NCBI RefSeq assembly: GCF_010993745.1
Contig: NZ_WOTN01000003.1
Location: 1,814,211 to 1,878,210, forward strand
Direction: 5' to 3'
Source: Fodinicola acaciae
Lineage (GTDB): Bacteria > Actinomycetota > Actinomycetes > Mycobacteriales > HKI-0501
Length of the DNA: 64,000 nt
Positions 33,885-41,160 of this stretch are shown here, in pieces (positions within the stretch are counted from its first letter, which is position 1; every line of letters starts with the position of its first letter). Both the position numbers and the translations under genes were made by a program. The notes under the pieces are model-generated. The model was not told the DNA's origin. It ran no database searches and worked only from the letters and a program-made list of their open reading frames with translations.

Positions 33885-34313
33885 TCAGGCCCGGCCGCGG
33901 CAGTCACCGCACTGGCCGAACAACGCCAGATGTTCCACGTCCAGGTCGAAACCGCGCTCCTCGCGCAGCTTGCCGGCCAGCTCCTGGACCGTCTCGACCG
34001 GCAGCTCGGTGACCGTCTCGCAGTCGCGGCAGACGAAGTGCAGGTGCGGATGGACGCCGGCGGCATGGTACGTCGGAGCGCCGTGCGACAGGTGCGTGTG
34101 CGTCACCAGGCCGAGCTCGGACAGCAGGTCGAGCGTGCGGTAGATCGTGGTGATGTTGACACCGGCGGCCTTGCCGGCCACCTCGGCGTGGATCTGCTCC
34201 GGGGTCGCGTGGTCGAGCTCGCGCACCGCGTCCAGCACCAGCTGCCGTTGCGCCGTCATCCGCAGGCCGCGCTCGCGCAGAGCCCCAACCAGCGCGGTGT
34301 CCGCTTTGGCCAT
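33885..34313 (-). CDS. Fur-family metalloregulator
   Basis: A 142-residue Fur protein: winged helix (RGLRMTAQRQLVLDAVREL, NITTIYRTLDLLSELGLV), then dimer domain with HPHLHFVCRDC and FGQCGDC, the two Cys-x2-Cys pairs of the structural zinc site. The sensory His cluster is HAAGVHPHLH. Whether it senses Fe, Zn, Ni or peroxide is unclear. I choose ATG 34313 because TACCAT is seven bases upstream; ATG 34322 and 34331 are in frame. Divergent from the lyase gene. Confidence 0.9.
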   Translation of the reverse strand: MAKADTALVGALRERGLRMTAQRQLVLDAVRELDHATPEQIHAEVAGKAAGVNITTIYRTLDLLSELGLVTHTHLSHGAPTYHAAGVHPHLHFVCRDCETVTELPVETVQELAGKLREERGFDLDVEHLALFGQCGDCRGRA

Positions 34314-34374
34314 GTCACTCATGGTACGCATGTCCAGTGGCCGGCAGGCGAAGGCTCCGACGTACGCTCACCTG

Positions 34375-35250
34375 ATGCCACAGCCTCTTCTTCTGACACT
34401 GGACGGCGCCGGCAACGTACGGGCCGCCGACCGGACGGCTCCGCAGCTGAGGGCGGACGACCTTGGCGTGCTGCGCGGAGACGGCGTCTTCGAGACGATG
34501 CACGTACGCGACGGGGTCGTCATCGAGGCCGGCGCGCACCTGGACCGGATGGCGCGGTCCGGCGAGCTGATGGACCTCGCCATCCCGCGCCGGGCAGCGC
34601 TGGAAAACCTCGTCGCGGCCGCCGCGGAAGCCAGCAGGGAAGCCTGGCCGGCCGGTTGCGAAGGCGCGCTGCGGATCACTGTCACGCGCGGCGTCGACCA
34701 CGGCGACGGGCCGACGGTTTTCGCGACCGTCGACCCGATCGGCGCGAAATCCCTGAAACTGCGCCGCGAGGGCGTACGCGTGCTGACCGCGACGACCGGT
34801 TTCGCGACCGACGTCAAGAGCCAGGCGCCGTGGCTGCTCGGCGGCGTGAAGTCGCTGTCGTACGCGACGAACATGGCGGCACTGCGCTGGGCCGAGGCCA
34901 ACGGTGCCGACGACGTGCTGTGGACGTCGTCGGACGGCTATGCGCTGGAAGGTCCGACGTCGACGCTGGTGTGGCGCGACGGCGACACGCTTTGCAGCAC
35001 TCCCAACGAAACCGGCATCCTGGCCGGCACGTCGGTGCGGCACCTGTTCGCCGTGGCCGGGGAGCTCGGCTTCGCGACGCGCCGCTCGCTGATCACGCCG
35101 AAGGAGCTGGTCGACGGCGACGGCGCCTGGCTGGTGTCGAGTGTACGAGGCGTGGCCGGCATCCGGACGCTGGACGGCGCGGCTCTGCCGTACGACGAAA
35201 CGCTGACCGCGCGGCTCGGCACCGCCATCGGTTTTCCGTCGTCCGCCTGA
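34375..35250 (+). CDS. Aminotransferase class IV, probable aminodeoxychorismate lyase
   Basis: A 291-residue PLP enzyme of fold type IV: DDLGVLRGDGVFETMHVRDG, HLDRM, GALRITVTRG, the PLP Lys in LLGGVKSLSYATNMAALRWA, GYALEGPTSTLVW and NETGILAGTSVRHLF. It most likely releases pyruvate from aminodeoxychorismate to give p-aminobenzoate for folate; branched-chain or D-amino acid transaminase are alternatives. Same position as Rv0812. ATG 34375 has TACGCT six bases upstream, a leaderless arrangement mirrored by Fur. Confidence 0.9.
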   Translation: MPQPLLLTLDGAGNVRAADRTAPQLRADDLGVLRGDGVFETMHVRDGVVIEAGAHLDRMARSGELMDLAIPRRAALENLVAAAAEASREAWPAGCEGALRITVTRGVDHGDGPTVFATVDPIGAKSLKLRREGVRVLTATTGFATDVKSQAPWLLGGVKSLSYATNMAALRWAEANGADDVLWTSSDGYALEGPTSTLVWRDGDTLCSTPNETGILAGTSVRHLFAVAGELGFATRRSLITPKELVDGDGAWLVSSVRGVAGIRTLDGAALPYDETLTARLGTAIGFPSSA

Positions 35251-35262
35251 CGAAAAAACTCC

Positions 35263-35291
35263 TTGCCGGCCGCGCCGCGGCGACGTAGGTT
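35263..35291 (+). promoter_or_regulatory. Promoter of the candidate small RNA
   Basis: TTGCCG (35263-35268) and TAGGTT (35286-35291) are separated by exactly 17 bases, matching the housekeeping sigma pattern, and start 13 bases after the lyase stop codon. Transcription should begin near 35298. Confidence 0.65.
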
Positions 35292-35297
35292 TGCGGT

Positions 35298-35510
35298 ACA
35301 CGGGAAAGGAGGTGGTCCAATCTTGTATAAGTATCGGACTCGTGAGGTGGCTGTCCGCTAGCCGCCGTCCGAAGCAGGATCGGATGACCGACCGCTGATG
35401 ACGGCGGCCGGCAATATCGGACAGTCACCGGACCCCCAGGCGCCGACCGTAGTCCAGTCGGCCCGCCTCGCGGACACGCCCGTGTCGCGGCGGAAGTGCC
35501 TGGGGGTTTC
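35298..35510 (+). ncRNA. Candidate structured RNA with an embedded 12-codon ORF
   Basis: After the promoter comes an AAAGGAGGTGG ribosome site, a 12-codon ORF (35323-35361), then three strong stems: GCCGCCGTC/GACGGCGGC (35361-35369 with 35400-35408), a junction closed by CCCCCAGGC/GCCTGGGGG (35433-35441 with 35498-35506), and inside it GCCGAC/GTCGGC and CGCGGACACG/CGTGTCGCG hairpins. TTTC follows the closing stem as a weak terminator. It occupies the gap between convergent genes and ends in the enoyl-CoA hydratase stop. I know no RNA family with this layout. Confidence 0.6.
35323..35361 (+). CDS. Twelve-residue peptide ORF (MYKYRTREVAVR)
   Basis: TTG start, 13 codons including TAG. The upstream AAAGGAGGTGG is a nearly full match to the anti-Shine-Dalgarno end of 16S rRNA, with about ten bases to the TTG, the strongest ribosome site in the window. 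The peptide MYKYRTREVAVR is basic with two Tyr and three Arg. The stop overlaps the first base of a 9-bp stem, as in translation-coupled attenuators. No structural gene follows on this strand, so it may be a bioactive small peptide or an RNA control element. Confidence 0.55.
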   Translation: MYKYRTREVAVR

Positions 35511-36220
35511 TACTTGTTTCCAGGAAACTCCACGTTTTTCTCGCGTAGGGTCGCGAGCGTCGGGCCGTACATCTGCGCCTTGATCGCGCCGAGCGTCGGA
35601 CCCGCCTTGGCCGCCAGTGGCCGCGCCAGCTCCAGCGCCTTCGCCAGCACCTCGCCTTCGCCGGCCACCTCGTCGACGATGCCGGCCGCCAGCGCGTCGG
35701 TGCCGCCGTACCGCCGGCCGGTGGTCATCGCCCGGTGCGCGGTCTGTTTGGTCAGCCGGGCCTGGATCAGCGCGCTCATGCCCGGCGTGAACGGGATCTG
35801 GATGTCGACCTCCGGCAGGCAGAGGAAACCGCGGTCGGCGCGCATCACGCGGAAGTCGTGCGCCAACGCGATCATCGCTCCGGCTGCGAAGGTGTGACCT
35901 TGCAGAGCGGCGACGGTCGGCACCGGAAACTCCAGCAGGCGCGCGAAAAGTCCGTGTACGCGGCCGAGATGGTCGGCAATCCGGTCGAAGTTGGCGCCGA
36001 TCCAGTCCAGATCCAGGCCGTTGGAGTAAAACTTGCCGGTCGCGGTCGTCACCAGCGCCTTCGGGCCGTCGGCCTTCTCGACCTCGTCGAGCGCCTCGTC
36101 GACGGCCACCAGCCAGTCGGGATGAAACCTGTTCTCGCCGTCCCCCAGGTTGAGGACGAAGACCTCACCGTCGCGCTCCAGCCGTGGCACCGCGGGCCCC
36201 TCTCGCCGTCTCGACGCCAC
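35510..36220 (-). CDS. Enoyl-CoA hydratase/isomerase family protein
   Basis: A 236-residue crotonase-fold protein: LVTTATGKFYSNGLDLDWIG (oxyanion-hole segment), AALQGHTFAAGAMIALAHDF (second oxyanion region), LCLPEVDIQIPF. The usual catalytic Glu pair is not obvious (Glu in LPEVDI is present), so isomerase, hydrolase or hydratase are all possible. Met at 36220; the first ten residues (MASRRREGPA) are non-conserved. It is shorter than typical hydratases (about 260). The stop lies within the closing stem of the candidate RNA on the other strand. Confidence 0.85.
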   Translation of the reverse strand: MASRRREGPAVPRLERDGEVFVLNLGDGENRFHPDWLVAVDEALDEVEKADGPKALVTTATGKFYSNGLDLDWIGANFDRIADHLGRVHGLFARLLEFPVPTVAALQGHTFAAGAMIALAHDFRVMRADRGFLCLPEVDIQIPFTPGMSALIQARLTKQTAHRAMTTGRRYGGTDALAAGIVDEVAGEGEVLAKALELARPLAAKAGPTLGAIKAQMYGPTLATLREKNVEFPGNK

Positions 36221-36305
36221 GTTACCAGCCAGTAACTTCTACCGCCATTTTTCGGAACGCCCCTTTCTGTGCAGTAGATGCGCGGAAAGGGCGGTCCGCC
36301 AAGTG

Positions 36306-36839
36306 CTAGAGGCGGACCAGGCGGCCGGACATGTACGGCCGGAGCTGCTCGCCGTCGGCGGCCTGGTCGACGGCATAGAGCAGGTCGCCTTCGACGATGC
36401 CGTAGAGCCGGTGCTCGCCGGTGACCTGCTTGGCCGAGGCGCTGCGCAGGACCGCGTCGGACGACATCTCGAACCGCGTGCCCTGCACCTCGCCCACCAG
36501 CAGAGCGCTGTAGCCCTCCTGGTCGACCAGCAGCAGCTCGACCTCGTCCTTCTGCAGCGGCCGCCACCAGCCGAACTCGCGGTTGTACGGCCGCAGCGGA
36601 TGACCGTCCGAGTCGATGATCCAGGTCCGCGACTCGTACGCGAGCACCGGCCGGCCGTCGTGGCTGAACCGCACCTCCTGCGCGAAGTCGAAGTCCTCGA
36701 TGCCGGTGTAGCCACCCTTGCCAGTGCCGCGCCAACGGCCGACCAGCGGCAGCAGCGGCAACAGGTCGGCGTGCAGGTCAGGGCCGCTGCGCAGGTCGTC
36801 GGTCTCCTCGTACGGATAACCCGGATCCGGCGCGCTCAC
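36306..36839 (-). CDS. Nitrobindin-like heme-binding beta-barrel protein (DUF1794/THAP4 type)
   Basis: A 177-residue beta-barrel. The family signature GRWRGTGKGGY at residues 34-44 (GxWxGxG) is followed by FDFAQEVRFSHDGRPVLAYE, RPYNREFGWWRP and a C-terminal segment TGEHRLYGIVEGDLLYAVD. Nitrobindins bind ferric heme and turn peroxynitrite into nitrate; the proximal His cannot be fixed by eye. Same position as Rv0813c. GTG start overlaps the stop of the 34-residue membrane peptide upstream (GTGA). Confidence 0.88.
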   Translation of the reverse strand: MSAPDPGYPYEETDDLRSGPDLHADLLPLLPLVGRWRGTGKGGYTGIEDFDFAQEVRFSHDGRPVLAYESRTWIIDSDGHPLRPYNREFGWWRPLQKDEVELLLVDQEGYSALLVGEVQGTRFEMSSDAVLRSASAKQVTGEHRLYGIVEGDLLYAVDQAADGEQLRPYMSGRLVRL

Positions 36840-36940
36840 TTGGACTCACCCTTGTAGAGCTTCTGCGCCGCGAACAGCGCGAACCATCCGACCGCGAGGC
36901 ACGCGGCCACCAGCACCAGCATGAACACCGTCTCCAACAC
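36836..36940 (-). CDS. 34-residue single-pass membrane peptide
   Basis: Too short for routine calling. Codons from GTG 36940 give MLETVFMLVLVAACLAVGWF followed by ALFAAQKLYKGESK: one hydrophobic helix and a Lys-rich cytoplasmic end. Its TGA overlaps the GTG start of the nitrobindin-like gene. TAGGGT lies seven bases upstream of the GTG, fitting a leaderless transcript. GC-rich third positions support coding. It may act as a membrane partner of the nitrobindin-like protein. Confidence 0.65.
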   Translation of the reverse strand: MLETVFMLVLVAACLAVGWFALFAAQKLYKGESK

Positions 36941-36954
36941 GCCAGCAACCCTAC

Positions 36955-37779
36955 TCAATCGCCCCCGCCCGACCGCTCACCGCGCGCCGCGTCGGCGATT
37001 TCGGTCGCCACGCGTACGAAGGCGGCCAGTGCCGGTGAGCGGCTGCCCTCCGGCCAGGCGAGCAGCACGCGGGCCGGCTCGGCGTCCGGCACCGGGATGC
37101 CGACGAGGTCGTCGCGCAGGCGATGGCCGGCCGTCTCCGGCAGCAACGCGACGGCCCGGCCGAGTGCGACGACCTGCAGCAGGTGGCTGGCTTCGGTGAA
37201 CTCGACCTGATCTCTCGGCCAGTATGTCTCGCCGCTCAGGTCGGCCATGCAGACCGAGGTCCGGCTGGCCAGGCGGTGCGTCCTCGGCACGACGAGGACG
37301 CGTCCTTCCCGCCGGAACTCGATCGTGTCGAGGCCGGACAGATCGGCCTGGTCGTGAACGAAAAGCAGGTCGGCGCGGCCGTCACGTACGAGCTCGGTCT
37401 GCTCCCCCATCCCGTAGATGACGACCTCCACCGGCAGTGTGTCGTACGCGGCCAGGATTTCCGGCAACAGGCCGCCGTCGAGGCTCGGTTTCATTGCCAC
37501 CACGAGCTTTTCCGGCCGCGAGCCGGCTCGCCGCGTGCGGGTCGTGGCGGCCGAGACCGCGTCGAGGATGTGCTTGGCGTCGGCGAGCAACACCTGGCCG
37601 GCGCCGGTCAACGTGACCCGCTGAGGCGTACGCGCGAGCAGCTCGACGCCGATTTTCCGTTCCAGCTGCCGGATCGCCCGCGACAGCGGCGGCTGCGCGA
37701 TGCCGAGGCGCCGAGCCGCGCGCCCGAAATGCAGCTCCTCGGCGACGGCCACGAAATAGCGGAGCTCGCGGATCTCCAT
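36955..37779 (-). CDS. LysR-family transcriptional regulator
   Basis: A 274-residue LysR protein: winged HTH (MEIRELRYFVAVAEELHFGR, RRLGIAQPPLSRAIRQLERK, LLARTPQRVTLTGAGQVLL), then a periplasmic-binding-like sensor domain (KLVVAMKPSLDGGLLPEILA onward). ATG 37779. It is divergent from an SDR gene with a perfect palindrome CCGATAC-G-GTATCGG immediately upstream of its start, likely its operator. The effector is unknown. Confidence 0.92.
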   Translation of the reverse strand: MEIRELRYFVAVAEELHFGRAARRLGIAQPPLSRAIRQLERKIGVELLARTPQRVTLTGAGQVLLADAKHILDAVSAATTRTRRAGSRPEKLVVAMKPSLDGGLLPEILAAYDTLPVEVVIYGMGEQTELVRDGRADLLFVHDQADLSGLDTIEFRREGRVLVVPRTHRLASRTSVCMADLSGETYWPRDQVEFTEASHLLQVVALGRAVALLPETAGHRLRDDLVGIPVPDAEPARVLLAWPEGSRSPALAAFVRVATEIADAARGERSGGGD

Positions 37780-37780
37780 A

Positions 37781-37795
37781 CCGATACGGTATCGG
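37781..37795. promoter_or_regulatory. LysR operator candidate
   Basis: CCGATACGGTATCGG is a 15-base perfect dyad centred on one G, one base upstream of the lysR start codon and 54 bases before the SDR start. T-N11-A spacing is not exact, but the dyad position suits autoregulation. Confidence 0.65.
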
Positions 37796-37848
37796 CCCTG
37801 ACCCGATCGGTGTTGGCGCTCGCTACGGTGGCGGGCCAGCCTGGGGCC

Positions 37849-38520
37849 ATGATCGCACTCGTCACCGGCGCCAGCCGCGGCATCGGCCGCGAGGTCGCCG
37901 CGCAACTCACCGCGCTCGGCCACATTGTCGTTGCCACCGACCGAAAACAACTCGACGTCACTGACCCGGCGAGCATCGCGGCGACCGCGGCGGAGGTCGA
38001 CCGCGGGTATGGCCGGCTCGACGTGCTGGTCAACAATGCCGGAATTTCCGGCGGTCCCGACGACCGGCCGCATTCGACGGACCTCGACCGCGTACGGGAG
38101 ATCTTCGAGACCAACCTTTTCGGCGTCATGGCGGTAACGAACGCGATGCTGCCGCTGCTGCGAAAGTCCGAACACGGCCGGATCGTGAATGTCTCAAGTG
38201 GCACCGGATCGCTGGCCTGGATGACCGACCCGGCACATTATTTCGCGGCCGTTCCCGCCTCCGCCGCTTACCCGGTGTCCAAAACGGCGCTGAACATGCT
38301 GACCGTGCAGTATGCGAAGGACCTGCCGGGGATTCTGGTCAACGCGGCGGCGCCCGGTGCCTGCGACACCGACTTCACCAAGGCTTTTCAGGAAAGGACC
38401 GGCCGGGTGATCACGCGTACGGCCGCCGACGGCGCGGCGATCGTCGTCAAGCTCGCCACGCTGGACGACGACGGCCCGACCGGCGGATTCTTCGACGACA
38501 ACGGTCCGGTCCCCTGGTAG
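37849..38520 (+). CDS. Short-chain dehydrogenase/reductase controlled by LysR
   Basis: A 223-residue SDR: ALVTGASRGIGREVAAQLTA (3-22), DVTDPASI, LVNNAGISGGP (about 60-70), IVNVSSGTGS, and YPVSKTALNML with the catalytic Tyr and Lys. It is similar to NADP-dependent carbonyl reductases, with a substrate loop of GACDTDFTKAF. Length is a little short because the first strand begins at residue 2. Divergence from a LysR gene suggests induction by the substrate of the pathway. It converges on the DUF1416 gene. Confidence 0.9.
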   Translation: MIALVTGASRGIGREVAAQLTALGHIVVATDRKQLDVTDPASIAATAAEVDRGYGRLDVLVNNAGISGGPDDRPHSTDLDRVREIFETNLFGVMAVTNAMLPLLRKSEHGRIVNVSSGTGSLAWMTDPAHYFAAVPASAAYPVSKTALNMLTVQYAKDLPGILVNAAAPGACDTDFTKAFQERTGRVITRTAADGAAIVVKLATLDDDGPTGGFFDDNGPVPW

Positions 38521-38522
38521 TT

Positions 38523-38561
38523 GGCCGCATGGCCACCATGCGTGCGTGGTGGCCATGCGGT
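38523..38561. terminator. Compact hairpin repeat between convergent genes
   Basis: GGCCGCATGGCCACCA and TGGTGGCCATGCGG pair across a GCGTGCG-type loop. This is the same family as 15101, 29987 and 54087 but with one inner arm lost. It lies between the SDR stop (38520) and the DUF1416 stop (38579). Confidence 0.7.
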
Positions 38562-38578
38562 CAGAAAGAGCGAGGGGA

Positions 38579-38896
38579 TCAGGCTCCGACCGGCAGCGGC
38601 GTCTCGTTCAGGCCGACGGCCGCGGTGACGGTCGCCTCGCCGTTGCCGTCGCGGGACAGGGCTCGTACGGTCCACTCGCCCGGCGCGGCGAAGAAGCGGA
38701 ACTCGCCGGCCGCGGAGGCCTGCACCTCGGCGGTGAACTCGCCGGTCGAGTCGAGCAGGCGCACGTACGCCTGGCCGACCGGCGCGCCGCCGGCGGTGAC
38801 GACGCCCTGGATGACGGTCTCCTTGGCCAGGTCGATGCCGGCCAGCGACTGCCCCTGCGCCGGAGCGCCGCAGCCGTCCGACACCGGCGCGCTCAT
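38579..38896 (-). CDS. DUF1416-family protein beside thiosulfate sulfurtransferase
   Basis: A 105-residue protein with an Ig-like/carboxypeptidase regulatory fold: VIQGVVTAGGAPVGQAYVRL, LDSTGEFTAEV, FRFFAAPGEWTVRALS. The N-terminus has one Cys (SDGCGAP). In mycobacteria the family is SseC (Rv0814c), always paired with CysA2-type rhodanese. ATG 38896 overlaps the sulfurtransferase stop (ATGA). It may help sulfur transfer to a target protein; there is no direct evidence. Confidence 0.88.
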   Translation of the reverse strand: MSAPVSDGCGAPAQGQSLAGIDLAKETVIQGVVTAGGAPVGQAYVRLLDSTGEFTAEVQASAAGEFRFFAAPGEWTVRALSRDGNGEATVTAAVGLNETPLPVGA

Positions 38897-39738
38897 GCCT
38901 TGGTCCCGTCGCCGAGCTCGATCGGCACGCCGACCAGCGAGCCGTACTCGGTCCACGAGCCGTCGTAGTTCTTCACCGACTCGTCGCCGAGCAGCTCATG
39001 CAGCACGAACCAGGTGTGGCTGGACCGCTCGCCGATCCGGCAGTACGCGATGGTCTGCTTGGAGTCGTCCAGGCCGGCCTCGGCGTAGAGCTTCTTCAGC
39101 TCCTCGTCGGAGCGGAAGGTGCCGTCCTCGTTGGCCGCCTTGCTCCACGGCACGTTGATCGCGCCGGGGATGTGGCCGGCCCGCTGCGCGACCTCCTGCG
39201 GCAGGTGCGCCGGCGCGAGCAGCTTGCCGGAGAACTCGTCCGGCGAGCGCACGTCGACCAGGTTCTTGGTGCCGATCGCGTCGACGACCTCGTCGCGGAA
39301 CGCCCGGATCGCGGTGTTGGGCTCCTTGGCCTGGTACGTGGTCGGCTTGCGCTCGACGGTGTCCTTGGACAGCTCGCGGCCGTCCAGCTCCCACTTCTTG
39401 CGGCCGCCGTCCAGCAGCTTCACGTTCTCGTGGCCGTACAGCTTGAAATACCAGTACGCGTAGGCGGCGAACCAGTTGTTGTTGCCACCGTAGAGAACCA
39501 CGGTGTCCGCATTGGACACTCCGCGCTCGGACAGCAGCTTCTCGAACTGTTCCTTGTTCACGAAGTCGCGGCGGACCGGGTCCTGCAGGTCGGTCTTCCA
39601 GTCCAGCTTGATCGCGCCGGCGATGTGGCCGCCGTCGTAAGCGGTGGTGTCCTCGTCGACCTCGACGAGTACGACTCCGTCGCTGGCGGCGTTCTGCTCC
39701 ACCCACTCGGCGGAGACGAGTACGTCGTCACGACTCAT
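38893..39738 (-). CDS. Thiosulfate sulfurtransferase (two-domain rhodanese)
   Basis: A 281-residue protein with two rhodanese domains. The C-terminal, active domain has the CRIGERSSH loop (Cys around residue 233) of thiosulfate-type enzymes; the N-terminal domain (YDGGHIAGAIKLDWKTDLQD) has lost its Cys, as usual. HIPGAINVPW is a second-domain signature. It moves sulfane sulfur from thiosulfate to cyanide or thiols. It is the CysA2/SseA type, cotranscribed with DUF1416, DUF4395 and a Cys leader peptide. Confidence 0.94.
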   Translation of the reverse strand: MSRDDVLVSAEWVEQNAASDGVVLVEVDEDTTAYDGGHIAGAIKLDWKTDLQDPVRRDFVNKEQFEKLLSERGVSNADTVVLYGGNNNWFAAYAYWYFKLYGHENVKLLDGGRKKWELDGRELSKDTVERKPTTYQAKEPNTAIRAFRDEVVDAIGTKNLVDVRSPDEFSGKLLAPAHLPQEVAQRAGHIPGAINVPWSKAANEDGTFRSDEELKKLYAEAGLDDSKQTIAYCRIGERSSHTWFVLHELLGDESVKNYDGSWTEYGSLVGVPIELGDGTKA

Positions 39739-40202
39739 GCTGTCACTCCCTTGTCTGTTGTGGACCGTTTCACGAAACGCTGGATGAGGAGATAGACCTG
39801 GCAGCCCAGGCAGTAACCGAACGCGGCGTTGAGAAATGCCGCGATCAAAGCGAAAGCGGTGGCGATGAGACCGACGATCCAGCCACCGGACAGATAACCG
39901 ATGGTGCCGACCAGGGCAAAGGCGAAGCCGACGCCCTGCGCGAAGCGCGGTGGCGCCTCGGCTTCCAGCTCGGACGGCGGCCCCCACCGCTGGTTGACCG
40001 CCTTGCGCAGCACCGTACGGTAGAAAGCACCGTATGGCGCGAATTTCAGACCGGCGAATGCACCGATCGCGAAGATGATCGCCTGCACCGCGAGCAGCCA
40101 GCCCGCGCCGGTGACCAGCACGACGGCCAGGACGACGGCGGTGATCCAGGCGGCGAACCGGGGTCCGCGCGGATCGATGCCTTTGGCGATGGGTTCGGAC
40201 AT
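39735..40202 (-). CDS. DUF4395 membrane protein of the sulfur operon
   Basis: A 155-residue protein with four hydrophobic stretches (residues 18-38, 40-60, 92-112, 113-132) and a conserved GYCLGCQVYLLIQRF near the end with a Cys-x2-Cys pair, typical of DUF4395. ATG 40202 with GGAG eight bases upstream; the stop overlaps the sulfurtransferase start (ATGA). Its genomic company suggests membrane-bound sulfur or thiol chemistry. The Cys-x2-Cys motif may be redox active. Confidence 0.85.
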   Translation of the reverse strand: MSEPIAKGIDPRGPRFAAWITAVVLAVVLVTGAGWLLAVQAIIFAIGAFAGLKFAPYGAFYRTVLRKAVNQRWGPPSELEAEAPPRFAQGVGFAFALVGTIGYLSGGWIVGLIATAFALIAAFLNAAFGYCLGCQVYLLIQRFVKRSTTDKGVTA

Positions 40203-40293
40203 GGCTAACACTCCTGACAGCCGAATGAGGGCGAGTGCGAGGAGAGCGTTGGCCGTACGCCAGCGAAGAAAGGGACCTACGGACGCAACGCCG

Positions 40294-40359
40294 TCAGCGG
40301 CCCGGACACAGGCAGGTCGACACGTGGCAGTTGTCGACGGCACGGCGACGCGTCAGCAC
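40294..40359 (-). CDS. Actinobacterial sulfur-operon leader peptide (Cys-rich)
   Basis: GTG 40359 encodes 21 residues, MLTRRRAVDNCHVSTCLCPG then R and stop. It has the LTRRRAVD start and C-x-C end of leader peptides found upstream of sulfur assimilation operons in actinobacteria; polycysteine leader ORFs in mycobacteria act as cysteine-responsive attenuators of CysA2-type operons. It begins about 157 bases before the DUF4395 start on the same strand. Ribosome stalling at three Cys codons would report cysteinyl-tRNA supply. Confidence 0.88.
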   Translation of the reverse strand: MLTRRRAVDNCHVSTCLCPGR

Positions 40360-40437
40360 CGGAAGCAGTGCCGCGGAGAGTCGGGTCGCCTTATCCATAG
40401 TGGCGTTTAGCGTACCAGCAAAACCGGCCATCGTGGA

Positions 40438-40914
40438 CTACGGAATACGCTGCGTGATCACCGGCGACGAGCCGCTGGTGGCCGCGCCGATCGCGGCGAT
40501 GACCTGGTCTTTTCGCGGTACGCCGACGGCCCTGCCGACCTCCTGGCCGGCCGCGCCGAGCAGCACCGTCGTCGGTGTGCTGAGCACGTTGAGGGCGCGT
40601 ACCAGGTCGAGATGGTCGGCCACGTCGACCTCGACATGACGCACCCGCGGCTCGCTTTCCGCGACATGCGTGAGCAGGTTTTTCGTTGTGCGGCAAGGCG
40701 CGCAGAACGTCGACGACAGCTGCAGCAGCGTCAGGTCGACATCGTCGGCGGGGTCGGCGCCGGCCTTCTCCAGCAACGCGCGGTCGGCGGCGAGCGGCTG
40801 GTCCGGCGTCTGCTCCTTGGGCCGTACGCGGCCCTGCCGCCAGCGCCAGAGCGCGCCGGCCACCGTCGCGGTCACCAGGACCACGACGAGCGTGATGGCT
40901 CCAACGAGGCTCAT
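40438..40914 (-). CDS. Membrane-anchored thioredoxin-fold protein (ThiX-like)
   Basis: A 158-residue protein: one N-terminal helix (MSLVGAITLVVVLVTATVAG), a linker, then a thioredoxin domain with SSTFCAPCRTTKNLL (Cys-x-x-Cys active site with Pro), a VDVADHLDLVRALNV helix and the cis-Pro segment STPTTVLLG. ATG 40914 has GGAG six bases upstream; ATG 40944 is the longer alternative. Same place as Rv0816c. It may reduce or shuttle thiols with the downstream sulfurtransferase operon. Confidence 0.88.
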   Translation of the reverse strand: MSLVGAITLVVVLVTATVAGALWRWRQGRVRPKEQTPDQPLAADRALLEKAGADPADDVDLTLLQLSSTFCAPCRTTKNLLTHVAESEPRVRHVEVDVADHLDLVRALNVLSTPTTVLLGAAGQEVGRAVGVPRKDQVIAAIGAATSGSSPVITQRIP

Positions 40915-40994
40915 GACGATCTCCAACAGCAGGCTGGCGCCCATGCTTCCCGCGCCGCCGGCAAACGTACTGCCTCTTGTGACGAAAGTCTCGG

Positions 40995-41160
40995 CTAGTG
41001 TCCCGGGTCGGAAATTCGTTGCTTAGCTCGGGGATCCAGGCGGTGACTGAGTGTGCCGGAAAAGCGTCCTCATACCGGGCGTATTCGGGCGCCTTTCCGG
41101 TGCGCTCAGTCGCCGTCTGGGCGCCGAGACAAGTGACGAATTTCTGACTCGGGACGCTAG
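40995..41160. mobile_element. Near-palindromic mini-transposon, CTAG-flanked
   Basis: The left end CTAGTGTCCCGGGTCGGAAA and the complement of the right end, CTAGCGTCCCGAGTCAGAAA, match over about 26 bases with four differences. Inner arms CCAGGCGGTGACTGAG and its complement are also paired, so almost the whole 166 bp can form one hairpin. CTAG is repeated at both borders (40995-40998, 41157-41160). The right CTAG provides the stop codon of the gene at 41157. It has no ORF. Confidence 0.8.

Noticed and set aside
35263..35510. tmRNA, 6S or 6C RNA
   Set aside because: No tRNA-Ala-like ends or tag reading frame of the tmRNA type, no 6S open bubble, and no C-rich loops of the 6C class.
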